From NCBI RefSeq assembly GCF_014696385.1, contig NZ_JACJQB010000002.1, positions 1-64,000 on the forward strand: DNA of 64,000 bases, read 5' to 3'. The DNA comes from Pseudanabaena mucicola FACHB-723 (GTDB lineage: Bacteria; Cyanobacteriota; Cyanobacteriia; Pseudanabaenales; Pseudanabaenaceae). Made by a program: the position numbers and the translations under genes. The notes under the pieces are model-generated. The model saw only the letters and a list, made by a program, of their open reading frames with translations, was not told the DNA's origin and made no database searches. Numbering within the stretch: position 1 is the first letter of the stretch; each line of letters opens with the position of its first letter. Shown piece after piece: positions 16,719 to 26,213 of the stretch.

Positions 16719-18083
16719 CTAACCAAAACGTCCAATCTCAACACCATTTTGACGGATGACTAGCTCTAGACTCATAGAACTAGCAGGGAAGATGGCTTCC
16801 TTAGTAACGGCTTTAATCTCGTAAGGAGATTTGAGATCGATCATCACTCTAAACATATCGGACAAAGCCTCTGGTGGGAAATTACCGACCTTGCCTGTAA
16901 TCGGATTGGCAAGTACACCTTCACGCTGAGCGCGGAAACTAACTAACAGAAATAATTGTTCAACCCTTGATGCGAGGGCTTGTGGCGATAGGTCAGGGGT
17001 AAATTGTAGGGTTGCAATCTCAGCTCCCGCCGCAAAAATCTGGCGATTGAGCGTAACATCGGCTGCGATCGCAATTCTTGTTTCCCGCTTGAGAAAGTTA
17101 CCCGCAGAAAGAATCCTAATCACATAGCTTTGTCCATCTTTTATCCGATCTAGCAAGCCCTGAATTTGGGCTTCAGTAATTCTAATTACGGGTTCTTCGG
17201 GCGCTTGATTGGGCAAGAAATCGAGAAGTTCGCGGGCATTCAGTTCTGCTTGCTGTAGTAGTTGGGTACTTGCCTGACGCAACTCAGAGGGGGTCAAGTT
17301 AGGACGAACAACACCAATCGATAAAATTTGATCAGAAAAAATAGCCACATTGCCTTTGCGTAGAGCCTCAAGACTAATTAGCAATTGTTCGCGAGCAGCT
17401 TCCAAGGATGTCACTTCTGCACCAAGTGCTACCCGTTGTTTTTCAATCTCGACTAGACGTTGTTCTGACTCATCAACCCTTTGCTTAAGCGTTTCGCGAT
17501 CACGAGAAATACTCGCTAACTCAGTAGAAATTCTTTCTTTTTCATCCCGAAGCTGACTACTTTCAGCTTGGAGACTTTCTTGCTCGGCGCTCAAACTTTG
17601 AATGCGATCGCGTAAATCTGCTTCCTGTTGCGAAGCTTTTTGCAACTGCTCATCTGCTTCTTTAAATTTACTTTCGACCGATTGTAATAACTTTTGGGTT
17701 TCTAACTGTTTTTTCAGAGATTGCTCTAAGGACTGATTAATACTAGTCAGATTTTGTTGTGCTTTTTCCTGTTCTTGTTTTGCAGACTGTAGGGCAGTTT
17801 CAATTTTTTGCTTTTCCTGTTGACTGCTGGATAATTCGGCACGAATACTTTCTAAACGAAATAAGCCATCCCTGAGTTGTCCACTCAGGAGTAACAAAAT
17901 TCCTAATGTCGAAGCCGAAATCATTCCCCCAGTTGCGATCGTCACAACTGTAGCAGTGTCACGCGGTCTGAGGTTAAACATACTAAGACGCGCTTTTCCA
18001 ACCTTAGTGCCGATGCGATCGCCCAACGTCGCGATCATGCCACCTAAGATCAAAATCGCTAAAATCAGCGTATATCCAGCCAT
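16719..18083 (-). CDS. DUF3084 domain protein (membrane-anchored coiled coil)
   Basis: 454-residue protein. Two hydrophobic segments near the N-terminus (residues 2-17 and about 45-68) are joined by a basic loop (GTKVGKARLSMFNLRPRD). A long coiled coil follows from about 75 to 240, very rich in Gln, Glu, Ser and Leu (QQEKQKIETALQSAKQEQ). The C-terminal globular half contains VRPNLTPSELRQAS and PYEIKAVTKEAIF. This matches the cyanobacterial DUF3084 family, function unknown. The stop at 16719 is followed by about 180 bases without features before the RibD_C start. Probably a single-gene unit. Confidence 0.8.
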   Translation of the reverse strand: MAGYTLILAILILGGMIATLGDRIGTKVGKARLSMFNLRPRDTATVVTIATGGMISASTLGILLLLSGQLRDGLFRLESIRAELSSSQQEKQKIETALQSAKQEQEKAQQNLTSINQSLEQSLKKQLETQKLLQSVESKFKEADEQLQKASQQEADLRDRIQSLSAEQESLQAESSQLRDEKERISTELASISRDRETLKQRVDESEQRLVEIEKQRVALGAEVTSLEAAREQLLISLEALRKGNVAIFSDQILSIGVVRPNLTPSELRQASTQLLQQAELNARELLDFLPNQAPEEPVIRITEAQIQGLLDRIKDGQSYVIRILSAGNFLKRETRIAIAADVTLNRQIFAAGAEIATLQFTPDLSPQALASRVEQLFLLVSFRAQREGVLANPITGKVGNFPPEALSDMFRVMIDLKSPYEIKAVTKEAIFPASSMSLELVIRQNGVEIGRFG

Positions 18084-18279
18084 GTAACTCCTACATCCTC
18101 ACGCTGTTGATTTTAGCAGACAATCTAGATCTCCCTTCACCCAACCCGTCTACGGTTGGCGTGGATATAGACTGAATAATGAAGATAATGAACATGATAA
18201 CCAACCAACTAGTTTAGATAAAGCTAAACTAATTGGCTTAGTCTTAACTAACGCAAGATAGAACCAAGTAACGCCAAAT

Positions 18280-19218
18280 ATGGAAAAGCAATTTAAAGTC
18301 CAGCAATTAGTTGACAACCTATCCAAAGCAATTGTTGGCAAAGATGAAGCCATTCAACTGGTTTTAGTCGCCTTATTCTCAGGTGGTCATGCGTTGCTGG
18401 AAGATGTGCCGGGGGTGGGCAAGACTTTACTCGCAAAATCCTTAGCCGCTTCGATTTCTGGAAAGTTTCAACGGGTGCAATGTACTCCCGATCTACTGCC
18501 CACAGATATTACGGGAACAAATATCTGGAATCCGCAAAAAGCCGAATTTCAGTTTTTACCAGGGCCAGTATTTGCGAATGTGTTACTTGCCGATGAAATC
18601 AATCGAGCCACACCACGCACTCAATCGGCGCTTTTGGAAGTGATGGAGGAAGGGCAGGTAACTGTTGATGGCATATCCCGCAAAGTACCATCACCATTTT
18701 TTGCGATCGCAACTCAAAACCCAATTGAATATCAAGGGACTTTTCCATTGCCCGAAGCCCAACTCGATCGCTTTGCGCTTTCCTTTAGCATTGGCTATCC
18801 CAATGAAGTGGAAGAACTAGAAATGTTGAAGCGGATGCAAACTGGACAAATTGGTTCTGCTCAATTGGAAGCCTGTATAACACCTGAAGAGGTTCTAGAA
18901 CTTCGGAATTTCTGTTCTCAAGTGCCTGTTAGTGATGCAACTAGTCAATACATTGTCAATGTTGTTCGCGCCACCCGTGAAGATGAAGAAATCACCCTCG
19001 GCGTGAGTCCTAGAGGCACTACAGCATTATTGCGATCAGCGCAAAGCTATGCCTTTATTCGGCAAATGCTCGATCGCGATCGCCAGTCTAACTATGTGCT
19101 GCCCGATGATGTGAAATTTCTTGCCCCCTATGTACTGGGACATCGGATTATGACCGCAGGTAGACGCTCACCCAAAAAAATTATCCAGCGTTTACTGGAT
19201 GCGGTGGCTGTGCCATAA
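18280..19218 (+). CDS. MoxR family AAA+ ATPase
   Basis: 312-residue AAA+ ATPase, probably a chaperone that helps assemble or activate a partner, often one with a von Willebrand A domain. Walker A is EDVPGVGKTLLAKSLA (about 41-56), Walker B is VLLADEINRATPRTQSALLE, sensor 1 is FAIATQNPIEYQGTFPLPEAQLDRF, and the arginine-finger region follows. The C-terminal lid contains GVSPRGTTALLRSAQ, typical of MoxR. Start ATG 18280. No DUF58 or VWA gene follows directly, and the gene ends in a terminator. A VIT-VWA protein is encoded at 60152, but a link between them is only a guess. Confidence 0.88.
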   Translation: MEKQFKVQQLVDNLSKAIVGKDEAIQLVLVALFSGGHALLEDVPGVGKTLLAKSLAASISGKFQRVQCTPDLLPTDITGTNIWNPQKAEFQFLPGPVFANVLLADEINRATPRTQSALLEVMEEGQVTVDGISRKVPSPFFAIATQNPIEYQGTFPLPEAQLDRFALSFSIGYPNEVEELEMLKRMQTGQIGSAQLEACITPEEVLELRNFCSQVPVSDATSQYIVNVVRATREDEEITLGVSPRGTTALLRSAQSYAFIRQMLDRDRQSNYVLPDDVKFLAPYVLGHRIMTAGRRSPKKIIQRLLDAVAVP

Positions 19219-19228
19219 AAACTAGATT

Positions 19229-19259
19229 GCAGTGCCGTCCGCGTAGCGGACGGCACTGC
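19229..19259. terminator. Terminator between moxR-like gene and cruA-like gene
   Basis: Perfect 14-bp stem GCAGTGCCGTCCGC / GCGGACGGCACTGC with loop GTA, then CGCTTATTTATT. It lies between convergent genes. Confidence 0.7.
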
Positions 19260-19277
19260 GCTTATTTATTGAATCAC

Positions 19278-21275
19278 CTATTTGGATTTACCAACGGAAT
19301 AGTTAAGGGCATAGCTCCAACTGAGCAAACGCAACCACAAACGAGGGTTAGATGGCTCTAACCAAGATTGGGAACTCCGCAATAGTTGCGGTAGCCATGC
19401 CCCTAAAACGGCATTGGTTAAAGAATTGCGCGTAAAAGCGCCGTAACTAGATAACCATTTCAACATGTCACCAATGCCTGCCATTTCCAGAATCCAAAGT
19501 ACCAATTTAGGATTTTTGAAAGCGGCAATGAGGGCAAGACGGTTGAACATTAGCCAATTGAGGCGATCCTTGATGAAGCGATCGCTAACGGGTTGTGGCT
19601 CATCGGCAAGCAATCCAAAAAACGTATTCAGCATCGAGTTAATCCGCTCTGGAGGTAAGTGCATCCCTGTGGGAACCATCATCCCTTTAGAGAATAACCA
19701 AGTCACGGCAATATTACTTTGATAAGCATTGATCTGACTAAGATCATCCGCTCTCAGCAAATCGTGTTTTAGAGCTGTATCGAGTAAAGTTGCAAGGCGT
19801 GGCAAGTTCCGGACGAGCGATCCAAAGCCTGTAAACACAAGCGGCGATTGCAAAGAGGCAGCATCACCGATCGCCAAAATCCGATCAAAAGAACATTTTT
19901 TAGAGTTCTCATTGAGGCTGTAATGTCCAGTGATATAGCCAAAGGTCGCCTTTTTCCAAGTCAGCTTTTCCATATCACAACGGCGATATTCTGGCAAAAT
20001 TGTGAAGAAGTCCTCATACATTTCCAGTAATGAGCCTGCATTCTCTGGATGGACTTGATGGTAATGGAATAGATAAATTGTCAGTTCATTTTTTTCGGCA
20101 GGAAACAGTTCCCAAATTAATTGTCGTCCTCGCGAGATATCACCATGACTGAACAGCACATCACCATATTGGGAATCCCATACATGTGGCTCAATTCCCT
20201 CTAAAACTGCACCCACGGTGGGACAAACACTATCAAAGGCTTGCCCTGCATTGAGCTGCTGGGCGATCGCTGAAGCTGACCCCATAGCATCAATTACCAA
20301 TTTGGAAGTAATGATTACAGGTGTATTTGTTTCCAGATTCTTCGCAAAGATTGTCGCGCCATGCTCACTAATCACGACTTTCTCAAACTCGGTGCGATCG
20401 CAAATTACCGCGCCATACTGATGTAACTTCTTGCTGCAAATTTCTAGCAAGCGATGGGTATCAATCGCAATATTTAGAACTGTCGGCGTATGCAAGACCT
20501 TGGCTTTAAGGTGCGGTGGATTGTTACTATCAAAAAACTTGTTAAATCCATCGACATATTCTGCCGTGATCATCGCTTCAAATTCTTCTTTGCTAAACAG
20601 TCCAAAGTCAATGAGATTTTGAAACTCGGCACGCGATATGTTCCATTCCCGATTCATGCGTCCAAAGGGAATCCGCTCCACCAAACAAACCCGATAGCCC
20701 AGTTTTGCCATCATCGCCGCATGGATTGCACCTAATGCGCCCCCCAAATAAACAATATCGTATTGCAAATCTTGCTTTGCCGAATTTGTTTCCCTGAAGA
20801 TCACATCCTTAGGGGTTTCAGGAGATTTCACACTTTCACGCCAGCGCTTTTCCCACCAGTAAACGCGATTGAGGTCATATTCACCATTGGGAATACGCTG
20901 AAAAAATTTGGCGGTGAGGGGATATTCGACAGCCAAGGCTTCAAAAATATTTTGGTTAGTTGCAATCGCAGGTAACCGTTTAAATTCGTAGGGAAAAGCT
21001 TGACGCGAGGCTTTAGTTAAATGATCGAGAAATTCCCGTTCACCATCCATTACCTCCTCTGACCAACGGAAAACTTTGAGATAGGTGGTGCGCTGCAATG
21101 TCCATAGAAATACCGATAAATTTGCGATCGCACCTGAGCGATTTTGATGATCAAGGATGAAGCCATGCTTTGCAACGGATTTTTTGCCAAAGGGCGGCTG
21201 GTAATCAGACTGAAGCCATGTTTTCACGGCTTCAATTTGTGGTGTCGGAATCTCGATGTAAAGTAACTGCTGCAT
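19278..21275 (-). CDS. cruA: CruA-like lycopene cyclase / FAD-dependent protein
   Basis: 665-residue FAD-dependent protein. An N-terminal extension of about 170 residues precedes the dinucleotide-binding segment YDIVYLGGALGAIHAAMMAK (172-191). Later flavoprotein motifs are VIDAMGSASAIAQQL and FDRILAIGDAASLQSPLVFTGFGS, the latter being the classic FAD ribityl-binding GD motif. Length and N-terminal extension fit CruA, which cyclises lycopene ends into beta rings in cyanobacteria lacking CrtL. The related CruP-type gene is at 40664. Membrane-associated, carotenoid pathway. Assignment to CruA rather than another paralogue is by overall design, not by a decisive residue. Confidence 0.75.
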   Translation of the reverse strand: MQQLLYIEIPTPQIEAVKTWLQSDYQPPFGKKSVAKHGFILDHQNRSGAIANLSVFLWTLQRTTYLKVFRWSEEVMDGEREFLDHLTKASRQAFPYEFKRLPAIATNQNIFEALAVEYPLTAKFFQRIPNGEYDLNRVYWWEKRWRESVKSPETPKDVIFRETNSAKQDLQYDIVYLGGALGAIHAAMMAKLGYRVCLVERIPFGRMNREWNISRAEFQNLIDFGLFSKEEFEAMITAEYVDGFNKFFDSNNPPHLKAKVLHTPTVLNIAIDTHRLLEICSKKLHQYGAVICDRTEFEKVVISEHGATIFAKNLETNTPVIITSKLVIDAMGSASAIAQQLNAGQAFDSVCPTVGAVLEGIEPHVWDSQYGDVLFSHGDISRGRQLIWELFPAEKNELTIYLFHYHQVHPENAGSLLEMYEDFFTILPEYRRCDMEKLTWKKATFGYITGHYSLNENSKKCSFDRILAIGDAASLQSPLVFTGFGSLVRNLPRLATLLDTALKHDLLRADDLSQINAYQSNIAVTWLFSKGMMVPTGMHLPPERINSMLNTFFGLLADEPQPVSDRFIKDRLNWLMFNRLALIAAFKNPKLVLWILEMAGIGDMLKWLSSYGAFTRNSLTNAVLGAWLPQLLRSSQSWLEPSNPRLWLRLLSWSYALNYSVGKSK

Positions 21276-21411
21276 GGCTAAATCAATATCTTCAATGTTC
21301 TAATTTTGGCACATAGGCGATATCTAGTGGATGAATGGAAATTCACATTTCACATTAGGGACAATTCATATTGCCCCTACTACTTATGATTTGCTCTAAT
21401 TCCTATTTGTT

Positions 21412-22728
21412 TTAAGGTTTGACAATCAAGATTCCGTAGGCATCGGGATTGAGATATTTGCGAACGGCGGCTTGAATATCTTCCTTGGTAATTGATTTAA
21501 TGCGATCAGGATAGTTAAGCGCATGAGCTAGCGAACCAACAATGCGATCGTAGTAACCGTAAATGCCTGCGCGTTCCCTTGGTGACTCATTGCCAAAAAT
21601 GAAGCGGTTACTCACTTGGGTACGAATTTTGGCTAATTCTTCATCAGTAACTAAATGATCGTGTAAATGTTGGATATGTTCGCGGATCGCCTGCTCCACA
21701 ACCTCCACATCTTCCACATTTAACTTAGCGAATACTTGGAAAGTCCCTTGCCAACGCATTGCAGAATTGCTCACAGAAATGCGATCACAAATGCGACGAT
21801 TTTCGCGTAAATCCTGCACCATGCGCGATGTCCGACCACTGCCCAGAATATTTGCCAGAATACTCAAAGGATAGGTTGCTTCTAGTTCGTTAATTCCTGC
21901 AACACGCCATGTCATGCTCAGTCTCGCCTGTTTGAGGCTACTATCTACCACCTCACGCCGCACAATTTCTGTAAAGGGCTTTTCAGGCATAAAAGTTTTA
22001 GCTTGAGGCTTAACTGCGATCGCATCCTCTGCAAAATAATCAGCAATTACGCCAATCATCTCAGCAACAGGTAGATTACCAACAACAGCAATCGTCATGT
22101 TTTGTGGTGCATACCATTGCCGATGAAAAGATCGCATTTGCTCAGCAGTAACCTTCTCAATTACTTCTACTGGCCCCAGCACAGCGCGGCGATAGGGCAA
22201 CTGCTCATACACCAATTCAGAAATATGCCGATAAATTCTGCGATCGGGATTGTCTTCACTGCGGCGAATTTCTTCGAGTACCACATGCCTTTCCCTCTGA
22301 AACTCTTCATCAGGAATGCTTGCTTTCAAAACGATATCTAACTGCAAAGGTGCAAGCTTCGCAAAATCCTGTGGCGCAACATTGATATAAAAATGGGTGT
22401 AATCTTGGCTAGTCGCCGCATTGGTGTTGCCGCCATGGGACTCAATTGCCTGTTCAAACTCTCCCAAGCCAAGCCGCTCACTGCCCTTAAACACCATGTG
22501 TTCCAAGAAATGTGCCATACCATTGATGTCATCACTCTCAACGGCAGAACCAACATCAACCCAAATACTAAGATTGACGGCATCGACAGGAACCTGTTCG
22601 GCAATGATCTTGATTCCGTTGGGGAGAATATGCTGCGTGGGTGCAGTGGAGTTATCGGTAGCTAGATCATGGAGAGCATGATCGGAAGCAGCTACATCTA
22701 ACCGACGCGGAACGACGATCGCTGGCAT
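21412..22728 (-). CDS. M16 family zinc peptidase
   Basis: 438-residue metallopeptidase of the pitrilysin/processing-peptidase family. The inverted zinc motif HFLEH is at residues 73-77, and the third ligand Glu lies in the helix ending LEEIRRSEDNPDRR about 75 residues later. The C-terminal half is the second, inactive-type M16 domain. It starts with MPAIVVPRRL and has no clear signal peptide, so it is probably cytosolic or associated with a paired subunit. No second M16 gene is adjacent, whereas these genes often come in pairs. Peptide substrate unknown. Confidence 0.85.
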   Translation of the reverse strand: MPAIVVPRRLDVAASDHALHDLATDNSTAPTQHILPNGIKIIAEQVPVDAVNLSIWVDVGSAVESDDINGMAHFLEHMVFKGSERLGLGEFEQAIESHGGNTNAATSQDYTHFYINVAPQDFAKLAPLQLDIVLKASIPDEEFQRERHVVLEEIRRSEDNPDRRIYRHISELVYEQLPYRRAVLGPVEVIEKVTAEQMRSFHRQWYAPQNMTIAVVGNLPVAEMIGVIADYFAEDAIAVKPQAKTFMPEKPFTEIVRREVVDSSLKQARLSMTWRVAGINELEATYPLSILANILGSGRTSRMVQDLRENRRICDRISVSNSAMRWQGTFQVFAKLNVEDVEVVEQAIREHIQHLHDHLVTDEELAKIRTQVSNRFIFGNESPRERAGIYGYYDRIVGSLAHALNYPDRIKSITKEDIQAAVRKYLNPDAYGILIVKP

Positions 22729-22846
22729 GGCAAAATTAGGGTTTTACTAAATTTTTGAATCAAAAGCGCTTTTTAATCAACGGGAAGTGACGCATTGCAC
22801 CACTTCGTTAAATCCGTATTGAATTTATGTTAAATCTACATTTAAT

Positions 22847-23875
22847 TTACATTTTCTCTAAGGCTTGCAATTTGAAGTAAGCTTCTCGCAATGGCAAGCT
22901 AGATGTATCTTCTAGCATAGCAGCAAAATCATAGGACAATTGGTAAGCAGCGCGTGCTTTAGGCAGATTTCCAAAAGATAAGTACAAATCACCGAGATAT
23001 CGCTGGACGATCGCCGCCGTTTCTCGATCGTCCATCACTAGCGCCAAGCTAGAGCGATTTTGCAATAGTTCTTCGATGCGATAAAAGTTAGGCACTTCGA
23101 GATAGGCTGCTATCAGGCGATCGCTAGCAATTGCCATAAGTTTGTAGTTACGGTACTGTCTGGCGATTGTTAGCGCCATGCCGTAGTCTTTGATGGCAGA
23201 TTTGTAATTGTCTAAAGCCATGAGACTATCACCACTATTAACATAGGTGTAGCCATTGCCAAGGGCATCTCGCAACGGACGCTCTTTTATCGCCGCATAA
23301 TAAAGCTTCAGAGATTGCAAATAATCTCCATAGCGTCCAGCAATTAGACCTTGGTTATTCAAAGCGTTGGCTTTGCCAAGGGGTTGCTCATATTGTTCCG
23401 AGAGTTTGAGCGCATTACGGCTTAAGGTACTTGCGTCTTCAAGATTTCCCTTTGCGATCGCAATACTCGCAAGATTATTCGTTGATTGAATTACGGCATC
23501 TTGATCTTTCAAGGTGTTGCCATAGCCGATCCGCTTCTGCATAGTTTCCTCTGCCGCTTTGGTTGCCCCCATCATCTTATATGCATCACTTACCCGCGCT
23601 AGAGTGTAGGAAATTGCAGGCTGATCGTTGACCCGACGGTAATAACCGATTGCATAAAGCCAAGTCTTAATTGCTTCGCGGGGTTTACCATCCTTGAGTT
23701 GGTCGTAGCCAAGATCGAGTAAGCGATCGGCTTCATCTCGCACTGCCCGATTTTCTAGTTTGACGATGGTTTGTTGAGCCTGCGTTGACATCGGCACAAC
23801 GATTACCCCCGCAAACGCCGCCAACATAGTTGCACTCAGGGTTGCAACCGACATTCTCTGACGCTTTGTACGCAT
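22847..23875 (-). CDS. Exported TPR-repeat protein
   Basis: 342-residue protein with an N-terminal signal peptide (basic start RTKRQRM, hydrophobic stretch to about residue 30, likely cleavage near STQAQQT). The rest is a run of tetratricopeptide-like helix pairs: for example KTWLYAIGYYRRVND, NNLASIAIAKGNLEDASTLS, NNQGLIAGRYGDYLQSLKLY, GYTYVNSGDSLMALDNYKSA and RYLGDLYLSFGNLPKARAAY. These mediate protein-protein contacts in the periplasm; the partner is unknown. It is the first gene of its unit, preceded by an R1 repeat. Confidence 0.78.
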   Translation of the reverse strand: MRTKRQRMSVATLSATMLAAFAGVIVVPMSTQAQQTIVKLENRAVRDEADRLLDLGYDQLKDGKPREAIKTWLYAIGYYRRVNDQPAISYTLARVSDAYKMMGATKAAEETMQKRIGYGNTLKDQDAVIQSTNNLASIAIAKGNLEDASTLSRNALKLSEQYEQPLGKANALNNQGLIAGRYGDYLQSLKLYYAAIKERPLRDALGNGYTYVNSGDSLMALDNYKSAIKDYGMALTIARQYRNYKLMAIASDRLIAAYLEVPNFYRIEELLQNRSSLALVMDDRETAAIVQRYLGDLYLSFGNLPKARAAYQLSYDFAAMLEDTSSLPLREAYFKLQALEKM

Positions 23876-24003
23876 ATTCCTATATCCTCACCAAAAAGGT
23901 GAACACATTGTAGCGACATCAAAGCAATTTTTTCTAGAATTTTTCTGACATTTAACGACATTAACTTGTTTTATTTCTTAGACATGGCAATATAAGTTCT
24001 GAG

Positions 24004-24107
24004 TAAGTAGCTAGGCATAATTAAAACCCAGAGCTAAAACCTGTGGCGCACGCGCAGCGTGCGCCACAGGTTTTAGAGTTTTATATTTAATTGCGCCCAG
24101 TTACTTA
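24004..24107. repeat. R1 palindromic MITE-like element, copy 4
   Basis: 104-bp copy with ends TAAGTAGCTAGG (24004-24015) and CCCAGTTACTTA (24096-24107), with a central palindrome around GTGGCGCACGCGCAGCGTGC. It lies between the TPR gene start and the mazEF terminator. Confidence 0.85.
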
Positions 24108-24114
24108 AAACATA

Positions 24115-24145
24115 AAAGAAGGCGGCACTTTGTGCCGTCTTCTTT
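24115..24145 (-). terminator. Terminator of mazEF
   Basis: AAAGAAGGCGGCAC (24115-24128) pairs with GTGCCGTCTTCTTT (24132-24145), with loop TTT and one G.T pair. It is 18 bases past the mazF stop. Confidence 0.72.
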
Positions 24146-24163
24146 ATTTAGTTTCATGTTCAG

Positions 24164-24502
24164 CTAGCAAATAATTACACTCAAGGTTTGCGTAATTAGG
24201 TTCACAAATTCCTCATCTAAAATGTCTTCCGTGGTCTTCCACCAACGCTTACTCAAATCAATGGTGCGTACTTGTTCAACAATTACCGATCCCTTAGTTT
24301 TACATCCTGTAGGTATAGGAATCATCATCTTAATCTCAGGCTTAATCGTGCTAGTTATCGGTGTGACAATTACCATTCCCTGACGGCTTTCATTATATTT
24401 AGTGTGACTAATTACCAAACAGGGACGCGCATCTCCTGATTGTTCTCTACCTTGAGTAGGGTTGAGGTTGATTCTGATAATCTCTCCACGCTGAACATTC
24501 AT
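24164..24502 (-). CDS. mazF: MazF/PemK family toxin endoribonuclease
   Basis: 112-residue toxin that cleaves mRNA in the cytosol when the antitoxin is degraded. Family signatures: RGEIIRINLNPTQGREQSGDARPCLVIS at the start (split here from 5 to 32), the VTPITSTIK strand, and GSVIVEQVRTIDLSKRW, which carries the conserved Asp. It overlaps the upstream antitoxin gene by 4 bases (ATGA), so translation is coupled. The pair sits between an R1 repeat and a perfect 24-bp palindrome, consistent with an acquired module. Confidence 0.9.
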   Translation of the reverse strand: MNVQRGEIIRINLNPTQGREQSGDARPCLVISHTKYNESRQGMVIVTPITSTIKPEIKMMIPIPTGCKTKGSVIVEQVRTIDLSKRWWKTTEDILDEEFVNLITQTLSVIIC

Positions 24503-24750
24503 AGCAGCTCTTGTCCAATGAGTGAGCTATCAACGAAGTCGATGACATCATGGGGATATTGAAAATCTGTGGGTATAGAATCTAGCAACTCGTCAAGACT
24601 GGGGGCTTCTAGTTTTTTAGTGATGATGAGATAGCCTTTGGATTCTGTGAGTTCAATTGTTGAGTTTTCCCTAAAACCAAAACTTTCAACAATCTTATGG
24701 GGAATCAAAAATCCGAGACTATTACCCCACTTTTTTATTTTGATATTCAT
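24499..24750 (-). CDS. mazE: MazE-like AbrB-type antitoxin
   Basis: 83-residue antitoxin. Residues 3-45 form an AbrB/MazE swapped-hairpin DNA-binding domain (IKKWGNSLGFLIPHKIVES, then ENSTIELTESKGYLIITK). The acidic C-terminal tail (DELLDSIPTDF.. DVIDFVDSS) is the part expected to bind and neutralise MazF. It is the first gene of the pair and probably represses its own promoter, as is usual for this family. The 4-base overlap with mazF sets the ratio of the two products. Confidence 0.85.
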   Translation of the reverse strand: MNIKIKKWGNSLGFLIPHKIVESFGFRENSTIELTESKGYLIITKKLEAPSLDELLDSIPTDFQYPHDVIDFVDSSLIGQELL

Positions 24751-24792
24751 GGTGATGGGCTAAAAAACACTGATTATACATTGTATAACAAA

Positions 24793-24843
24793 AGCCCAAA
24801 TAAATTGGAGAGGCGCAAAGCGCCTCTCCAATTTATTTGGGCT
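24793..24843. terminator. Perfect 24-bp palindrome after rlmI-like gene
   Basis: Arms 24793-24816 and 24820-24843 are exact complements with loop AAA. It lies upstream of mazE and 25 bases past the stop of the minus-strand methyltransferase gene. It probably acts as that gene's terminator and insulates mazEF. Confidence 0.7.
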
Positions 24844-24868
24844 AAGCAAAACTTATATCGCTATAGGT

Positions 24869-26068
24869 TCACACTACACTCAAAACCAAGCCCTTGAGGT
24901 ATGCACCTTCAGGATGAAAAATGCTCGTAGGATGATCGGCGGGATGGGTTAAATGATGTAAAACCTTGATATTGCGACCAGATTCAATTGCTGCTGCTGT
25001 TACCGCACCTGTGAAGTTCTCCACGTTTACCACCTGCGAACAGGAGAAAGTAAATAGCAATCCACCACTTTTTAATTTAGACATTGCTTGCAAGTTCAAG
25101 CGCCGATAAGCTTGCATTGCTGAATGTCTTGCCGATAAACTTTTGGCAAAAGCAGGGGGATCAAGGACGATCGCATCATAATCGCGATCGCATTGTTTTA
25201 GAAAGTCAAACACGTCCCCAGTAAAAGAAGTATGTATCGCCTGACGCGCCTGATCAAAATTAGCGGCAATATTGCGATCTGTCCATTCCATTGCCTTAGC
25301 AGAACTATCGATCGAATGAACTTCCTTTGCTCCCGATGCAACGGCATAAACTGAGAAACCACCTGAATAACAAAAAGTATTTAGTACCTTTTTGCCTGCT
25401 GCATACTTGCCAAACAATTGCCGATTTTCGCGTTGATCTAAGAAAAAACCTGTTTTTTGTCCCTTTTCCCAATCGACAATAAAACGATGTCCATATTCTA
25501 AAACTTCAGCATAATCATCAGACTTTTCACCTAACAACAAGCCATCTTGAGATTGGGCTTGGGACTTACGTGAAAGTGTGGCTGAGCTTTTGTCATAAAC
25601 GGCAAGTAGACGATCGCCATAGACATCTTTGAGAGTCGCAGCGATGTCTTGACGATAGCGATATGTCCCTAGTGAGTGACATTGCAGAACCGCAGTGTCA
25701 CCATAGACATCAATAATTAATCCTGCTAATCCATCTCCTTCAGAATTAATTAATCGATAGCAATTGGTTTCAGCGTTATCCATCAAGCCCAATTGTTGCC
25801 TGAGCATAAATGCTTGCAAAATGCGATCGCGAATTAAGCTTTGCATCGATTCTATAGGTTGAAACGATAGCACCTTAATCGCGATGCTACCCATACCCCA
25901 GAGTCCAATCGCTAAAAACTTGCCGTCCTCGCTATAGGCTTCAACCAAATCACCATCTTGGACTTCGCCCTGCATTTTTGCGATCGCACCTGAAAAAATC
26001 CAAGGATGAAAACGCTGAACCGCATCAACTTTTTTACGATGAATAATTGCGCGGGGCAACGTTGACAT
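24869..26068 (-). CDS. rlmI: RlmI-like 23S rRNA methyltransferase
   Basis: 399-residue SAM-dependent methyltransferase. The N-terminal PUA domain (about 1-85, RAIIHRKKVDAVQRFHPWIF) is joined to an EEHEE-like linker and a Rossmann methyltransferase domain. Motifs: FLDQRENRQL, the SAM site VLNTFCYSGGFSVYA, acidic ribose-binding HSIDSSAKAM, motif IV IVLDPPAFAKS and catalytic Cys in FSCSQVV. RlmI makes m5C1962 in 23S rRNA; the orthologous role is inferred from the whole arrangement. Cytosolic. Probably its own unit. Confidence 0.82.
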   Translation of the reverse strand: MSTLPRAIIHRKKVDAVQRFHPWIFSGAIAKMQGEVQDGDLVEAYSEDGKFLAIGLWGMGSIAIKVLSFQPIESMQSLIRDRILQAFMLRQQLGLMDNAETNCYRLINSEGDGLAGLIIDVYGDTAVLQCHSLGTYRYRQDIAATLKDVYGDRLLAVYDKSSATLSRKSQAQSQDGLLLGEKSDDYAEVLEYGHRFIVDWEKGQKTGFFLDQRENRQLFGKYAAGKKVLNTFCYSGGFSVYAVASGAKEVHSIDSSAKAMEWTDRNIAANFDQARQAIHTSFTGDVFDFLKQCDRDYDAIVLDPPAFAKSLSARHSAMQAYRRLNLQAMSKLKSGGLLFTFSCSQVVNVENFTGAVTAAAIESGRNIKVLHHLTHPADHPTSIFHPEGAYLKGLVLSVV

Positions 26069-26187
26069 AGCTGATAACTTCGCTAATAAACTCTAGGTGG
26101 ACAAAGCAGATAGGCTGACAAACATATCATGATTTAAGGGCATAAAAACAAGAGCAAATTAGTGCGCCTGCCTTTTATGTTATTCTC

Positions 26188-26213
26188 AAGAAGCCATCGT
26201 TATTGATAATGCC
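26188..26213. promoter_or_regulatory. Possible Fur box before fur
   Basis: The stretch CGTTATTGATAATGCC immediately before the fur start contains the core TTATTGATAAT, which resembles half to two thirds of a Fur box. Autoregulation is common for cyanobacterial fur. Weak evidence. Confidence 0.35.

Noticed and set aside
18150-18353. Minus-strand ORF of 67 residues over the MoxR start
   Set aside because: It overlaps a clear AAA+ gene and has no family feature; treated as a shadow.
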